Positions 1-11,273 of a stretch of 38,102 nt of DNA are shown piece after piece. The stretch comes from Clostridia bacterium. Lineage in GTDB: Bacteria > Bacillota > Clostridia > Christensenellales > Aristaeellaceae. Below the pieces are notes generated by a model. The model was not told where the DNA came from, searched no databases, and saw only the letters and a program-made list of their open reading frames with translations. The stretch is from the NCBI GenBank assembly GCA_030529995.1, contig JAUMVT010000019.1, positions 1 through 38,102 on the forward strand, written 5' to 3'. The translations under genes were made by a program, and so were the position numbers. Positions within the stretch are counted from its first letter, which is position 1. Each line of letters begins with the position of its first letter.

Positions 1-48
1 CGAACGCATCAACCGAAACGAGCGGCTGTAAGCCGCGACGATTGAGGT

Positions 49-86
49 TGCGGAAGTTCTTTTGACACAAAAGCTTCCCTCTCGCA
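49..86. repeat. Extragenic hairpin repeat, copy 1 (TTTTGACACAAAAG core)
   Basis: An inverted repeat: GAAG (53-56) and CTTTTG (59-64) pair with CAAAAG (68-73) and CTTC (74-77) across an ACA loop, with an outer TGCG/CGCA pair (49-52 and 83-86). The core TTTTGACACAAAAG recurs at about 30158-30171 in another intergenic hairpin. No U-run follows, so it is not an ordinary terminator. The function is unknown. Confidence 0.55.
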
Positions 87-117
87 AGTCGCCCTCGTCC
101 AATGCATCGTCCGCACA

Positions 118-146
118 TTGACGCATGGCAGGGAAAATGGTATAAT
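118..146 (+). promoter_or_regulatory. Promoter of tRNA-Leu
   Basis: TTGACG (118-123) and a perfect TATAAT (141-146) are separated by 17 bases. The -10 box ends 10 bases before the mature tRNA, as expected for a stable RNA promoter. Confidence 0.85.
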
Positions 147-156
147 ACCCGTATGC

Positions 157-237
157 GCTGATGTGGTGGAATGGCAGACACCAGGGACTTAAAATCCCTT
201 GCTGAAAGGCGTGCGGGTTCGAGTCCCGCCATCAGCA
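157..237 (+). tRNA. tRNA-Leu (anticodon UAA)
   Basis: The acceptor stem GCTGATG (157-163) pairs with CATCAGC (230-236), followed by discriminator A237. The anticodon stem AGGGA/TCCCT (183-187 and 195-199) encloses loop CTTAAAA, giving anticodon TAA, which reads UUA/UUG leucine codons. The TTCGAGTC T-loop and a class II variable arm (TGCTGAAAGGCGT region) are present. CCA is not encoded (CGC follows the discriminator), so it must be added by a nucleotidyltransferase. It has its own promoter and terminator. Confidence 0.97.
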
Positions 238-250
238 CGCTGATTTTCAG

Positions 251-280
251 GGCGGCACGGACATACCGTGTTGCCTTTTT
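251..280 (+). terminator. Terminator of tRNA-Leu
   Basis: GGCGGCACGG (251-260) pairs with CCGTGTTGCC (266-275) using G-U pairs, and is followed by TTTTT. It lies 13 bases after the tRNA. Confidence 0.85.
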
Positions 281-288
281 CAATATGC

Positions 289-337
289 AAAAAGGCTCCG
301 GGTTATGCCAGCATTGCAGGCATGGCTCGGAGCCTTT
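289..337 (-). terminator. Terminator of the dehydrogenase gene
   Basis: On the minus strand AAAGGCTCCG (337-328) pairs with CGGAGCCTTT (300-291) around an inner GCCATGCC/GGCAT-type stem, ending in a U-run (293-289). It lies just past the stop codon at 360. Confidence 0.8.
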
Positions 338-359
338 GCATTTGGGATGGTGCTTTGAA

Positions 360-1313
360 TCAGATTTCGTCCAGCCGGGCGATATTCTCACGAATATGCT
401 GGCAGCTCTTGTGGAAGCCTTCTTCCTCCGCTTCGGACAGGTTCAGGGTGTAGACCTGCTCCACGCCGTTGGCACCGATGACGCAGGGGAGAGAGGTGAA
501 GATGCCTTCCTCGCCGTATTGCCCCGTCATCAGGGTGGAAACGGACAGCACGGCGTGCTCATTATGGAAAATAGCGGAGCAGATGCGTGCCGTGCAGTTA
601 GCCACGGCATACTCCGTGCAGCCCTTGCCGGCGAAGGTCACATAGCCGCCCTTTCGTGCACGCTCTTCCACCTCGGCACGGTCGAAGCCGTACTGCTCCG
701 GGTACTCCTTGGCCAGCTCGGAAAGCCGCTTGCCGGCGATGGAGGCAGCCTTCCATGCGGCAACCTGGGAGAAGCCGTGCTCGCCGATCATGTACGCGTC
801 AATGGACTTGGGGCTGATGTTGGTCACCTTGGAAATTTCCGACCGGAGCCGGGCAGAGTCCAGACCGCAGCCGGTGCCGATGATTTTCGTGGGGGTGTAG
901 CCGGTCAGCTTCCAAATGGCGGTGCACACCACGTCGCAAGGATTGGCCACGGAAACAAGAATGCCGTTGAAGCCTGCACCCACAATCTGGTTGGCAAAGG
1001 TGCGGGCGGATTCCGTGGTGGAGAAGAGCTCACCGTCCCGATTGGTGGCGCTTTGTGCAACATGGCCGGCACAGTTGATGATAATATCGCAGTCGGCAAG
1101 ATCTTCGTACCGATTGCTGCAGTTCACGATGCGGGTGTTGTAGGGGACGAAGCTGAGGGAGTCGTGGAGATCCTGAGCCTCGGAGATCACCTTCTGATCG
1201 TGGAGGCCGCATAGGTACAGTTCATCCGCAATGCCCTGCAGGAGAATGCTGTTGGCTACGTGGGCGCCTACGTGCCCCAAACCAATGATACCGATTTTCC
1301 GTTGAGCGCTCAT
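360..1313 (-). CDS. L-lactate / L-2-hydroxyacid dehydrogenase family protein
   Basis: A cytoplasmic NAD-dependent 2-hydroxyacid dehydrogenase of the LDH/MDH superfamily, 317 aa, full length. The Rossmann motif GLGHVG is at residues 11-16. Catalytic residues are visible: Arg92 in TNRD, Asp152 and Arg155 in GLDSARLR, and the proton-relay His179 in IGEHG. The substrate loop (AGHVAQSATNRD) does not carry the usual LDH Gln or MDH Arg in its standard spacing, and the GEHGFSQ motif resembles L-2-hydroxyisocaproate dehydrogenases. The true substrate (pyruvate, oxaloacetate or a branched 2-oxoacid) is therefore open. The start is ATG 1313 with AAGGA nine bases upstream; an in-frame TTG at 1319 lies too close to that site. 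It follows nifJ on the same strand with no clear promoter of its own, so it may be co-transcribed and act as an NADH sink for pyruvate-derived products. Confidence 0.85.
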   Translation of the reverse strand: MSAQRKIGIIGLGHVGAHVANSILLQGIADELYLCGLHDQKVISEAQDLHDSLSFVPYNTRIVNCSNRYEDLADCDIIINCAGHVAQSATNRDGELFSTTESARTFANQIVGAGFNGILVSVANPCDVVCTAIWKLTGYTPTKIIGTGCGLDSARLRSEISKVTNISPKSIDAYMIGEHGFSQVAAWKAASIAGKRLSELAKEYPEQYGFDRAEVEERARKGGYVTFAGKGCTEYAVANCTARICSAIFHNEHAVLSVSTLMTGQYGEEGIFTSLPCVIGANGVEQVYTLNLSEAEEEGFHKSCQHIRENIARLDEI

Positions 1314-1340
1314 AATCAAAATTCCTTTCTGTGCTTTTGA

Positions 1341-1405
1341 GGCATTTCTATAGACCGACGAAGTGTGTCGGCCTATAGAAATGCCCCCGCCCGGAAGGGC
1401 GGGGG
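1341..1405 (-). other. Double hairpin between nifJ and the dehydrogenase gene
   Basis: Reading the minus strand from nifJ, a very GC-rich hairpin (CCCCCGCCC/GGGCGGGGG, 1405-1384) is followed at once by a 19-bp stem (1385-1367 with 1359-1341). That stem is perfect except for one pair, which is a G-U wobble only on the minus strand; this points to a minus-strand RNA. No U-run follows either stem. A partial terminator or an mRNA-processing or stability element between the two genes is the likely role. Confidence 0.6.
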
Positions 1406-1417
1406 TAGCAGTCGGAA

Positions 1418-5083
<3,666 letters not shown>

Positions 5084-5089
5084 GCTTTC

Positions 5090-5118
5090 ATTATATGCTT
5101 TTCTGCTCCTCATGTCAA
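5090..5118 (-). promoter_or_regulatory. Promoter of nifJ
   Basis: On the minus strand TTGACA (5118-5113) and TATAAT (5095-5090) are separated by exactly 17 bases. This is a perfect sigma-A consensus, in line with a very highly expressed enzyme. Confidence 0.9.
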
Positions 5119-5210
5119 TTCAAAGCGGGGGAAAAATCACGGGTTCGGAAGGACCACGGGGCAAAGTTTTCCGGGCACTTTCCAGCAATCTTTCTTCATT
5201 TTACTTTTTC

Positions 5211-5239
5211 TTGACAAAGCCATTCTTTGCGCCTACAAT
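5211..5239 (+). promoter_or_regulatory. Promoter of glyQS
   Basis: TTGACA (5211-5216), 17 bases, TACAAT (5234-5239). It is divergent from the nifJ promoter and about 90 bases away. The leader is short (about 27 nt) and no T-box was seen. Confidence 0.88.
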
Positions 5240-5272
5240 ACCCATAGTACTGACCAAATAGGAGGCAACACC

Positions 5273-6652
5273 ATGGCAGAATTGACGATGGATAAGCTGG
5301 TGGCTCTGTGCAAGAACCGGGGCTTTATTTTTTCCGGCAGTGAAATTTACGGCGGCCTGGCCAATACCTGGGACTTTGGACCCCTGGGTGTGGAGCTGAA
5401 GAATAATGTAAAGAAGGCCTGGTGGCAGAAGTTTGTACAGGAAAGCAAGTACAACACCGGCCTTGACTGCGCTATTCTGATGAACCGGGAAGTGTGGGTG
5501 GCCTCCGGTCACGTAGGCGGCTTTAACGATCCCCTGATGGACTGCAAAGCCTGCAAGGCTCGCTTCCGTGCCGATAAGCTGATTGAGGACTTTACCCACG
5601 GGGACGAGACCGGTGACGGCTGGACCAATCAGGAGCTGGAAACCTACATTGCCGAGCATGACATCAAGTGCCCTGTCTGCGGCAAGAAGGACTTTACCGG
5701 CATCCGTCAGTTCAACCTGATGTTCAAGACCTACGCCGGCGTAACGGAAAACGCCGCCAACGAGATTTATCTCCGCCCGGAAACGGCTCAGGGCATTTTT
5801 GTGAATTTCCAGAATGTGATGCGCACCACCCGGAAGAAGCTGCCTGCCGGCATTGCCCAGATCGGCAAGAGCTTCCGCAACGAAATTACCCCCGGCAACT
5901 TCATCTTCCGCGTCCGTGAGTTTGAGCAGATGGAGCTGGAATTCTTCTGCAAGCCCGGGGAGGATCTGGAGTGGTTCAACTACTGGCGTTCCTTCTGCCG
6001 CGAATGGCTGATGAATCTGGGCATCAAGGAAGACAGCCTCCGCCTGCGGGATCACGAGCCGGAGAAGCTGGCCTTCTACTCCAAGGCCACCACGGACTTC
6101 GAGTTCCTCTTCCCCTTCGGCTGGGGCGAACTGTGGGGCGTGGCAGACCGTACAGACTATGACCTGACCCGGCATCAGGAGCATTCCGGCAAGTCCATGG
6201 AATACAAGGATCCGGTGACCAACGAGAAGTATGTGCCTTACTGCATCGAGCCCTCTCTGGGCGTGGAGCGTGCGGTGCTGGCCTTCCTGTGCAATGCCTA
6301 TGACGAGGAAGAACTGAAGGACGGCGACGTGCGCACGGTGCTGCACCTGCATCCTGCTCTGGCTCCCTTCAAGGCGGCCGTGCTGCCTTTGCAGAAGGCC
6401 AAGCTGGGCGGCCTTGCCAGTGAGATTCATCAGGAGCTGGCCAAGTACTTCCCTGTGGACTATGACGAAACCGGCTCCATCGGCAAGCGGTATCGCCGGC
6501 AGGATGAAGTCGGCACGCCCTTCTCCATCTGTGTGGACTTTGAAACGGAAGCAACCGGCACGGTCACCATCCGCGATCGGGACACCATGCAGCAGGAGCG
6601 GGTCGCTGTGGCGGATCTGCGGAAGTACATCGAGGACAGAATGCGGTTCTGA
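5273..6652 (+). CDS. glyQS: Glycyl-tRNA synthetase, alpha2 (eukaryote/archaea-like) type
   Basis: Charges tRNA-Gly with glycine in the cytoplasm. At 459 aa it is the single-chain class II homodimeric enzyme, not the alpha2-beta2 GlyQ/GlyS pair. N-terminal residues [23 protein letters not shown] are typical of this family. Class II motif 2 (FRNE, residues 201-204, continuing into [10 protein letters not shown]) and motif 3 (GVER, 330-333) are present, and a C-terminal anticodon-binding domain (about 355-459) contains the [19 protein letters not shown] motif. Two CxxC-type pairs (CKAC near 98 and CPVC near 133) could hold zinc in the insertion domain. GGAGG sits before ATG 5273. It is a monocistronic unit between its own promoter and terminator. 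Confidence 0.97.
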   Translation: MAELTMDKLVALCKNRGFIFSGSEIYGGLANTWDFGPLGVELKNNVKKAWWQKFVQESKYNTGLDCAILMNREVWVASGHVGGFNDPLMDCKACKARFRADKLIEDFTHGDETGDGWTNQELETYIAEHDIKCPVCGKKDFTGIRQFNLMFKTYAGVTENAANEIYLRPETAQGIFVNFQNVMRTTRKKLPAGIAQIGKSFRNEITPGNFIFRVREFEQMELEFFCKPGEDLEWFNYWRSFCREWLMNLGIKEDSLRLRDHEPEKLAFYSKATTDFEFLFPFGWGELWGVADRTDYDLTRHQEHSGKSMEYKDPVTNEKYVPYCIEPSLGVERAVLAFLCNAYDEEELKDGDVRTVLHLHPALAPFKAAVLPLQKAKLGGLASEIHQELAKYFPVDYDETGSIGKRYRRQDEVGTPFSICVDFETEATGTVTIRDRDTMQQERVAVADLRKYIEDRMRF

Positions 6653-6686
6653 TGCCAATCACTTTGGCGAAGAGTAATGTTCGCTC

Positions 6687-6728
6687 AATGACCGGGAAAA
6701 CGGTTCGGCCGTTCTTCCGGTCATTTTT
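6687..6728 (+). terminator. Terminator of glyQS
   Basis: AATGACCGG (6687-6695) pairs with CCGGTCATT (6717-6725), with an inner AACGG/CCGTT stem, followed by a T-run to 6728. Confidence 0.85.
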
Positions 6729-6760
6729 GTGTGAGAAAGACATAGGGTGCCGGCACCATC

Positions 6761-6789
6761 TTGTGAAGGTACCAAAATCCCGGTATAAT
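6761..6789 (+). promoter_or_regulatory. Promoter of recQ
   Basis: TTGTGA (6761-6766), 17 bases, perfect TATAAT (6784-6789), about 25 bases before the Shine-Dalgarno sequence. Confidence 0.75.
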
Positions 6790-6820
6790 AGGGAAGCAGA
6801 TCAGGGAAGGAGGGAGCACC

Positions 6821-8350
6821 GTGGACAAGCTGGAGACGCTGAAGTATTACTTCGGTCACAATACTTTCCGCCCCGGACAGGAAACACTGGTGGATGCTCT
6901 CCTTGCCCGTCGGGATGCTCTGGGCATTATGCCTACCGGCGCGGGGAAAAGCATGTGCTATCAGATTCCTGCCTTAATGACCCCGGGCATTGCGCTGGTG
7001 ATTTCGCCCCTGATTTCCCTCATGAAGGATCAGGTCATGAGCCTGATTGCCTCCGGCGTGCCTGCCGCCTATCTGAACAGCAGCCTGACTCCGAAGCAGC
7101 TGGATCTTGCTACGGAGCGTGCCTGTCAGGGGGCGTACCGCATCATTTATGTGGCGCCGGAGCGGCTGGATACCCTGTCCTTCCGCCGATTCGCCATGCA
7201 GGCGCCCATCAGCCTGATTGCCGTGGACGAAGCGCACTGCGTCTCCCAATGGGGGCAGGATTTCCGCCCCAGCTACCTGAAGATTGCCGACTTTATCGAA
7301 TCCTTGCCTAAGCGTCCTCCGGTGGGGGCGTTTACGGCCACGGCCACCAGCAAGGTGCGCAGCGACATCATCCGCCTACTGCGGCTTCAGCATCCGGTGG
7401 AAGCTTCCACCGGCTTTGACCGTCCCAATCTGTTCTTTGACGTGCTGCGTCCCAAGGATAAGGAGGCAGCCCTGAAAGATCTGCTGCGGAAGCGGAAAAA
7501 TCAAAGCGGCATTATTTACTGCGCCACCCGGCGAAATGTGGAGGAAGTGGCTGTCAAGCTGGAAAAGGCAGGATATCAGGTCGGTACTTACCATGCCGGC
7601 ATGAGTGACCGAAACCGGCAGGAGAATCAGGAAGCCTTTCAGGAGGATCGGATTCAAATCATGGTGGCCACCAATGCTTTCGGCATGGGCATTGATAAGT
7701 CCAATGTGAATTATGTGATTCACTACAACATGCCCCGCTCCATGGAGGCCTACTATCAGGAGGCAGGCCGTGCCGGACGGGACGGCAGCAAGGCGGACTG
7801 CATTCTGCTTTACAGCGGTGCGGACATCTTCACCGCCAAGTGGATGATTGACCACGCAGAGCCCAATGAAGCATTAACCCCTGAGGAGCGGCAGGCAGTG
7901 CGGCAGGAAGACCTGCGGCGCATGGAGGATATGATTACCTACTGCACCGGGGGCACGTGCCTGCGGAGCTATATTCTCCGTTACTTCGGGGAGAGGGCTC
8001 CGGATACATGCACCACCTGCGGCAACTGTGTCCGGGATCAGGCACGGGAGCATCTTTTCCCGTTCAAGAAAAAGCCTGCCGTCCCCAAGCAGGAAGAGGA
8101 ACAACCGGTGGATCCGGACAACCTCTTCGAACTGCTGCGGCACTGCCGGCTGGAGCTTGCCCGGCAGAATCATGTGCCTCCTTATATGATCTGTGCGGAC
8201 AAGACCCTGCTGGACATGGTGCGCAAACGTCCCCGCAATCCGGACGAAATGCTGGATGTGGACGGCATGGGCGTAAAGAAGATCGGCAAGTACGGATCGG
8301 CTTTCCTGCTGGTACTTCGCCGGTATGCGGCCAGCCATCCCGGGGGTTGA
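6821..8350 (+). CDS. recQ: ATP-dependent 3'-5' DNA helicase RecQ, short form
   Basis: Unwinds DNA in recombination and fork repair. SF2 motifs are intact: Gln20 in RPGQ, Walker A PTGAGKS (38-44) and DEAH (136-139). The zinc subdomain has Cys375, Cys380, Cys397, Cys400 and Cys403. A C-terminal HRDC domain starts near residue 434. Only about 30 charged/proline residues separate the last zinc cysteine from HRDC, so the winged-helix (RQC) module found there in E. coli RecQ, which is about 100 aa longer, is absent. The start is GTG 6821, seven bases after AAGGAGG. The stop codon overlaps the -35 box of the plsX promoter. Confidence 0.95.
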   Translation: MDKLETLKYYFGHNTFRPGQETLVDALLARRDALGIMPTGAGKSMCYQIPALMTPGIALVISPLISLMKDQVMSLIASGVPAAYLNSSLTPKQLDLATERACQGAYRIIYVAPERLDTLSFRRFAMQAPISLIAVDEAHCVSQWGQDFRPSYLKIADFIESLPKRPPVGAFTATATSKVRSDIIRLLRLQHPVEASTGFDRPNLFFDVLRPKDKEAALKDLLRKRKNQSGIIYCATRRNVEEVAVKLEKAGYQVGTYHAGMSDRNRQENQEAFQEDRIQIMVATNAFGMGIDKSNVNYVIHYNMPRSMEAYYQEAGRAGRDGSKADCILLYSGADIFTAKWMIDHAEPNEALTPEERQAVRQEDLRRMEDMITYCTGGTCLRSYILRYFGERAPDTCTTCGNCVRDQAREHLFPFKKKPAVPKQEEEQPVDPDNLFELLRHCRLELARQNHVPPYMICADKTLLDMVRKRPRNPDEMLDVDGMGVKKIGKYGSAFLLVLRRYAASHPGG

Positions 8351-8375
8351 AATCTTTTCACGGTTCTGTTAAAAT
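8347..8375 (+). promoter_or_regulatory. Promoter of plsX-acpP
   Basis: TTGAAA (8347-8352), 17 bases, TAAAAT (8370-8375). The -35 box overlaps the recQ stop codon. A hairpin (TTTTGTC/GACAAGG, about 8395-8414) lies in the leader. No FapR-type palindrome was recognised. Confidence 0.65.
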
Positions 8376-8455
8376 AAAGTGTCAATCTATCGCCTTTTGT
8401 CCCAGGGGACAAGGGGTTCCTTCTTCATTTGTCATCATCCTAGGAGGACGAAACC

Positions 8456-9463
8456 ATGCGTATTTTCCTGGATGCCATGGGTGGCGACAACGCCCCTCAG
8501 GCTCCCGTCGAAGGTGCCATCGAGGCTCTTCGGCGTTTCCCGAACCTTGAAATTTCTCTCGCCGGCAAGCTGGATGCCATCACCCCTCTGCTGGCGGATG
8601 CGGAGGACGTTCGCAGCCGCATCACCTTGGTGGATGCACCGGAAGTGATCACCAATGATGAAAGCCCGGTCATGGGTGTGCGCACCAAGAAGCAGTCCGC
8701 CACGGTGATCGGCATGCTTCAATTGCGGGATCAGCAGGTGGACGGCTTTGTGTCTGCCGGGTCTACCGGTGCGGTGCTGGCCGGCGGCATGTTCCGCCTG
8801 GGGCGGATTCCCGGGGTGGAGCGTCCTGCTCTGGCACCTTTGCTGCCCAACGGCAAGGGTCACTTTCTGCTGATTGACTGCGGCGCCAATGTGGACTGCC
8901 AGAGCGACTGGCTGGTGCAGTTCGGCATCATGGGCAACGCCTACATGAAGGGCGTTATGGGCATGCAGGAGCCTCGTGTGGGGCTGATTAACATCGGCGC
9001 GGAGTCCGAAAAGGGCAACAAGCTGGTGAAGGAAACCTATCCCAAGATGGAAAATGCGCCCTATCACTTCATCGGCAATGTGGAAGCCCGGGACATTACC
9101 GGGGACGCGGCGGATGTGCTGGTGTGCGACGGCTTCAGCGGCAACCTGATCCTGAAGTTTATGGAAGGCGTAGCCGGCACCCTCATGGGCATGATTAAGA
9201 AAGAAATGATGGCAGATACCCGGGGTAAGGTGGCAGGGGTGATTGCCAAGCCTGCCTTCCGCCGGGTGAAGAAGGCCATGGACTACACCGAAGTGGGCGG
9301 CGCCCCCTTGCTGGGTGTGAACGGTGCGGTGACCAAGGCGCACGGCTCTTCCAACGGCCATGCCATTGCCTGCGCCATTGCCCAGTGCATGAAGATGGTG
9401 GACGGTCACGTGGTAGACATTATCCGGGACGGCATGGAAAAGCTTGCCGCCGAAGAAGCGTAA
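8456..9463 (+). CDS. plsX: Phosphate acyltransferase PlsX
   Basis: Converts acyl-ACP and phosphate to acyl-phosphate, the acyl donor for PlsY in phosphatidic acid synthesis; a peripheral membrane-associated cytosolic enzyme. The 335 aa match the family length. The N-terminal signature MRIFLDAMGGDNAP and the conserved GSTGAVLAGG, DCGANVD and CDGFSGN(L)ILK motifs are all visible. TAGGAGG precedes ATG 8456. acpP, its substrate carrier, begins 58 bases after the stop, and rnc follows; this plsX-acpP-rnc order is common in Firmicutes. Confidence 0.96.
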   Translation: MRIFLDAMGGDNAPQAPVEGAIEALRRFPNLEISLAGKLDAITPLLADAEDVRSRITLVDAPEVITNDESPVMGVRTKKQSATVIGMLQLRDQQVDGFVSAGSTGAVLAGGMFRLGRIPGVERPALAPLLPNGKGHFLLIDCGANVDCQSDWLVQFGIMGNAYMKGVMGMQEPRVGLINIGAESEKGNKLVKETYPKMENAPYHFIGNVEARDITGDAADVLVCDGFSGNLILKFMEGVAGTLMGMIKKEMMADTRGKVAGVIAKPAFRRVKKAMDYTEVGGAPLLGVNGAVTKAHGSSNGHAIACAIAQCMKMVDGHVVDIIRDGMEKLAAEEA

Positions 9464-9521
9464 GGCATTTTTCCCGCAAGGGATTATGCATAGAATGGAT
9501 CCGTGAAAGGAGTATATGAAC

Positions 9522-9749
9522 ATGATTTTTGATACGGTTAAGAAGATGATCGCTGCTCAGCTGAAGGTGGATGAAAACACCGTGACCCGTGAGTCCCGCC
9601 TGGTGGAGGATCTCCACGCTGACTCTGCCAACGTAATGGTCATGATTATGGATCTGGAAGACAAGTTCGGCATCGTGGTGGAGGACGACCAGATCATGAA
9701 GCTGAAGACCGTGGGCGACGTGGTGGACTACATCGAGAAGAATCAGTAA
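9522..9749 (+). CDS. acpP: Acyl carrier protein
   Basis: Carries fatty acyl chains on a 4'-phosphopantetheine arm. A 75-aa acidic four-helix protein; the modified serine is Ser35 in DLHADSANVMVMI (most ACPs have DSLD, here DSAN). The start is taken at ATG 9522 because AAAGGAG (9506-9512) is nine bases upstream and MIFDTVKKMI fits the family. An in-frame ATG at 9516 is only three bases from that site. It is co-transcribed with plsX and followed by a terminator. Confidence 0.95.
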   Translation: MIFDTVKKMIAAQLKVDENTVTRESRLVEDLHADSANVMVMIMDLEDKFGIVVEDDQIMKLKTVGDVVDYIEKNQ

Positions 9750-9756
9750 TCACATG

Positions 9757-9799
9757 GCGGGTTCGGCAGCATTGCATTTGCCGGGCCCGCTGCTTTTTT
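9757..9799 (+). terminator. Terminator after acpP
   Basis: GCGGGTTCGGCA (9757-9768) pairs with TGCCGGGCCCGC (9779-9790) through G-U pairs, followed by a run of T (9794-9799). Confidence 0.85.
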
Positions 9800-9850
9800 G
9801 ATGCTCTGCAGGGAGAAAATCCTGACCCGGTTTTTTCCCTCCAAAGCATC
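9800..9850 (+). promoter_or_regulatory. Long hairpin in the rnc leader, possible RNase III self-cleavage site
   Basis: GATGCT (9800-9805) pairs with AGCATC (9845-9850), then a 4x4 internal loop, then AGGGAGAAAA (9810-9819) with TTTTTTCCCT (9831-9840) including one G-U pair. The loop is 11 nt. The 16 pairs sit directly ahead of the rnc ribosome binding site. RNase III cutting a stem in its own leader is known in E. coli; its use here is inferred. Confidence 0.5.
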
Positions 9851-9875
9851 GCTTTCATGAAAGAGAGGAAACATC

Positions 9876-10544
9876 ATGGAAACGATCACCATGCAGCAAT
9901 TGATGACCAACATCGGCTATACCTTTCACAATCCCAAGCTGCTGTATCAGGCGCTGACCCATCCGTCCATGGGGGAAAATGATAACCAGCGGCTGGAGTT
10001 TCTGGGGGATGCGGTGCTGGAATTTATCCTCAGCAATGATTTGTATCTGGCGCACCCCAAGGATCAGGAAGGGGCACTGACCCATCAGCGTGCCCTGCTG
10101 GCCTGCGAGGCGGCACTGAGCCAGGTGGCGCAGGGGCTGGGCATCGGTCAGGCACTGATGATGGATCGGGGAGAAGAGCTGACCGGGGGCAGGGAAAAGC
10201 CCAGCGTGCTGTGTGACGCCATGGAGGCGGTGCTGGCGGCCGTGTACCTGGATGGGGGGCTGGAGCCTGTGCGGCAGATTGTCCACCGCTTCTGGCCCAA
10301 GCCGGAGGATGTGCACCGCCCCTTGCAGGACAGCAAGAGCGCCCTGCAGGAACTGCTCCAAAAGGATGGCTCGGAAGCCCCTACCTACGCCATTGTGGAG
10401 CAGTACGGTCCGGATCATGCCCGCACCTTTGTGGCGGTGGTGACCCGGTACGGCAAGGTGCTGGCCAAGGGTTCCGGTCACAGCAAGAAGCAGGCGGAAC
10501 AGGCAGCGGCATTGGCGGCACTGGAAGCCATGGGGGAAAGATAA
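9876..10544 (+). CDS. rnc: Ribonuclease III
   Basis: Cuts double-stranded RNA in rRNA processing and mRNA decay; a cytoplasmic homodimer. 222 aa, full length. The catalytic domain has NQRLEFLGDAVLEF (Glu41, Asp45) and the second metal pair Asp114 and Glu117 in CDAMEAVLAAVYLDGG. A double-stranded-RNA-binding domain occupies about 153-220 (KSALQELLQ ... GSGHSKKQAEQAAALAAL). ATG 9876 has GAGAGGA upstream. No promoter was found between the acpP terminator and rnc, so read-through or a promoter inside acpP may supply it. A strong hairpin in its leader suggests self-control. Confidence 0.96.
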   Translation: METITMQQLMTNIGYTFHNPKLLYQALTHPSMGENDNQRLEFLGDAVLEFILSNDLYLAHPKDQEGALTHQRALLACEAALSQVAQGLGIGQALMMDRGEELTGGREKPSVLCDAMEAVLAAVYLDGGLEPVRQIVHRFWPKPEDVHRPLQDSKSALQELLQKDGSEAPTYAIVEQYGPDHARTFVAVVTRYGKVLAKGSGHSKKQAEQAAALAALEAMGER

Positions 10545-10551
10545 GAGCAAA

Positions 10552-10592
10552 TTCGCAGCGTGTTGATGAGGAAGCATGCTGCGAACTTTTTT
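10552..10592 (+). terminator. Terminator of rnc
   Basis: TTCGCAGC (10552-10559) pairs with GCTGCGAA (10578-10585), followed by CTTTTTT. Confidence 0.85.
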
Positions 10593-10679
10593 ATTGTTAC
10601 AATTTCCGCGGTTTAGGGAAGGAAATGCATCCCTCCAACGTTTTTATTGGTAGGAAACCTCCTAAAGGCGGTGGAAACG

Positions 10680-11273
10680 ATGGATGAACTGACCCTGCGG
10701 CGAGCCAAGGATGGAGACAGCGGTGCCTTTGAAGAGCTGGTAACACCCTATGAGCAGATGCTCTGGCGGCTGTGCTGGCGCTATACCCGCCATCAGGCGG
10801 ATGCTCAGGACTGCGTGCAGGAAACCATGCTGAAGGCATGGCGTCAGCTGCCCAATTACCGGGGCGAATGCAGCGTGGAAAGCTGGCTGTACCGGATCTG
10901 CGTCAGCTGCTGTATGGATTTCCTCCGCAAGCGGAGCAACAAGCAGCAGGATTCCGTAGACGCCATGACCGACCTGGGCTATGATCCCCCGGATCCGCAG
11001 CCTTTGCCGGAAGAGAAAGTGATTGCGGCACAGGAAAAGCAGGACGTGCATCAGGCCATTGCGGAACTGCCCCCCACCATGCGGGAAGTGCTGGTGCTCA
11101 GCGTGCTGGAAGGCAAGTCCTATGAAGACACGGCACGGCTGATGGGCATCAGCATCGGCACGGTGAAGAGCCGGCTGAACCGGGCTCGGCAGAAAATTAC
11201 GGAAAAGCTTCAGCAACTGGGAACAAAAGGGACACACTCCTCGTCTGACCATGTGAAAGGAGGGCACGAATAA
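10680..11273 (+). CDS. ECF-type RNA polymerase sigma factor
   Basis: A 197-aa sigma-70 family protein of the extracytoplasmic-function group. Sigma region 2 (DAQDCVQETMLKAWRQLPNYRGE, then SWLYRICVSCCMDFLRKR) and region 4 (LPPTMREVLVLSVLEGKSYEDTARLMGISIGTVKSRLNRARQKI) are both clear. The start ATG 10680 has only a weak GGCGGTGG upstream, so translation may be modest. The stop overlaps the next start (TAATG), which implies translational coupling with the DUF4349 membrane protein, the probable anti-sigma factor. The regulon and signal cannot be read from the sequence, and no convincing self-recognition promoter was found upstream. Confidence 0.92.
   Translation: MDELTLRRAKDGDSGAFEELVTPYEQMLWRLCWRYTRHQADAQDCVQETMLKAWRQLPNYRGECSVESWLYRICVSCCMDFLRKRSNKQQDSVDAMTDLGYDPPDPQPLPEEKVIAAQEKQDVHQAIAELPPTMREVLVLSVLEGKSYEDTARLMGISIGTVKSRLNRARQKITEKLQQLGTKGTHSSSDHVKGGHE

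Noticed and set aside
2-31. Possible end of an upstream gene (frame reading ERINRNERL then TAA)
   Set aside because: Nine codons are too few to support a call, although the position before a tRNA promoter is plausible.
10647-10680. ECF-type self-recognition promoter (GGAAACC) before the sigma gene
   Set aside because: The matching -10 element would fall on the start codon, leaving no leader or ribosome binding site.
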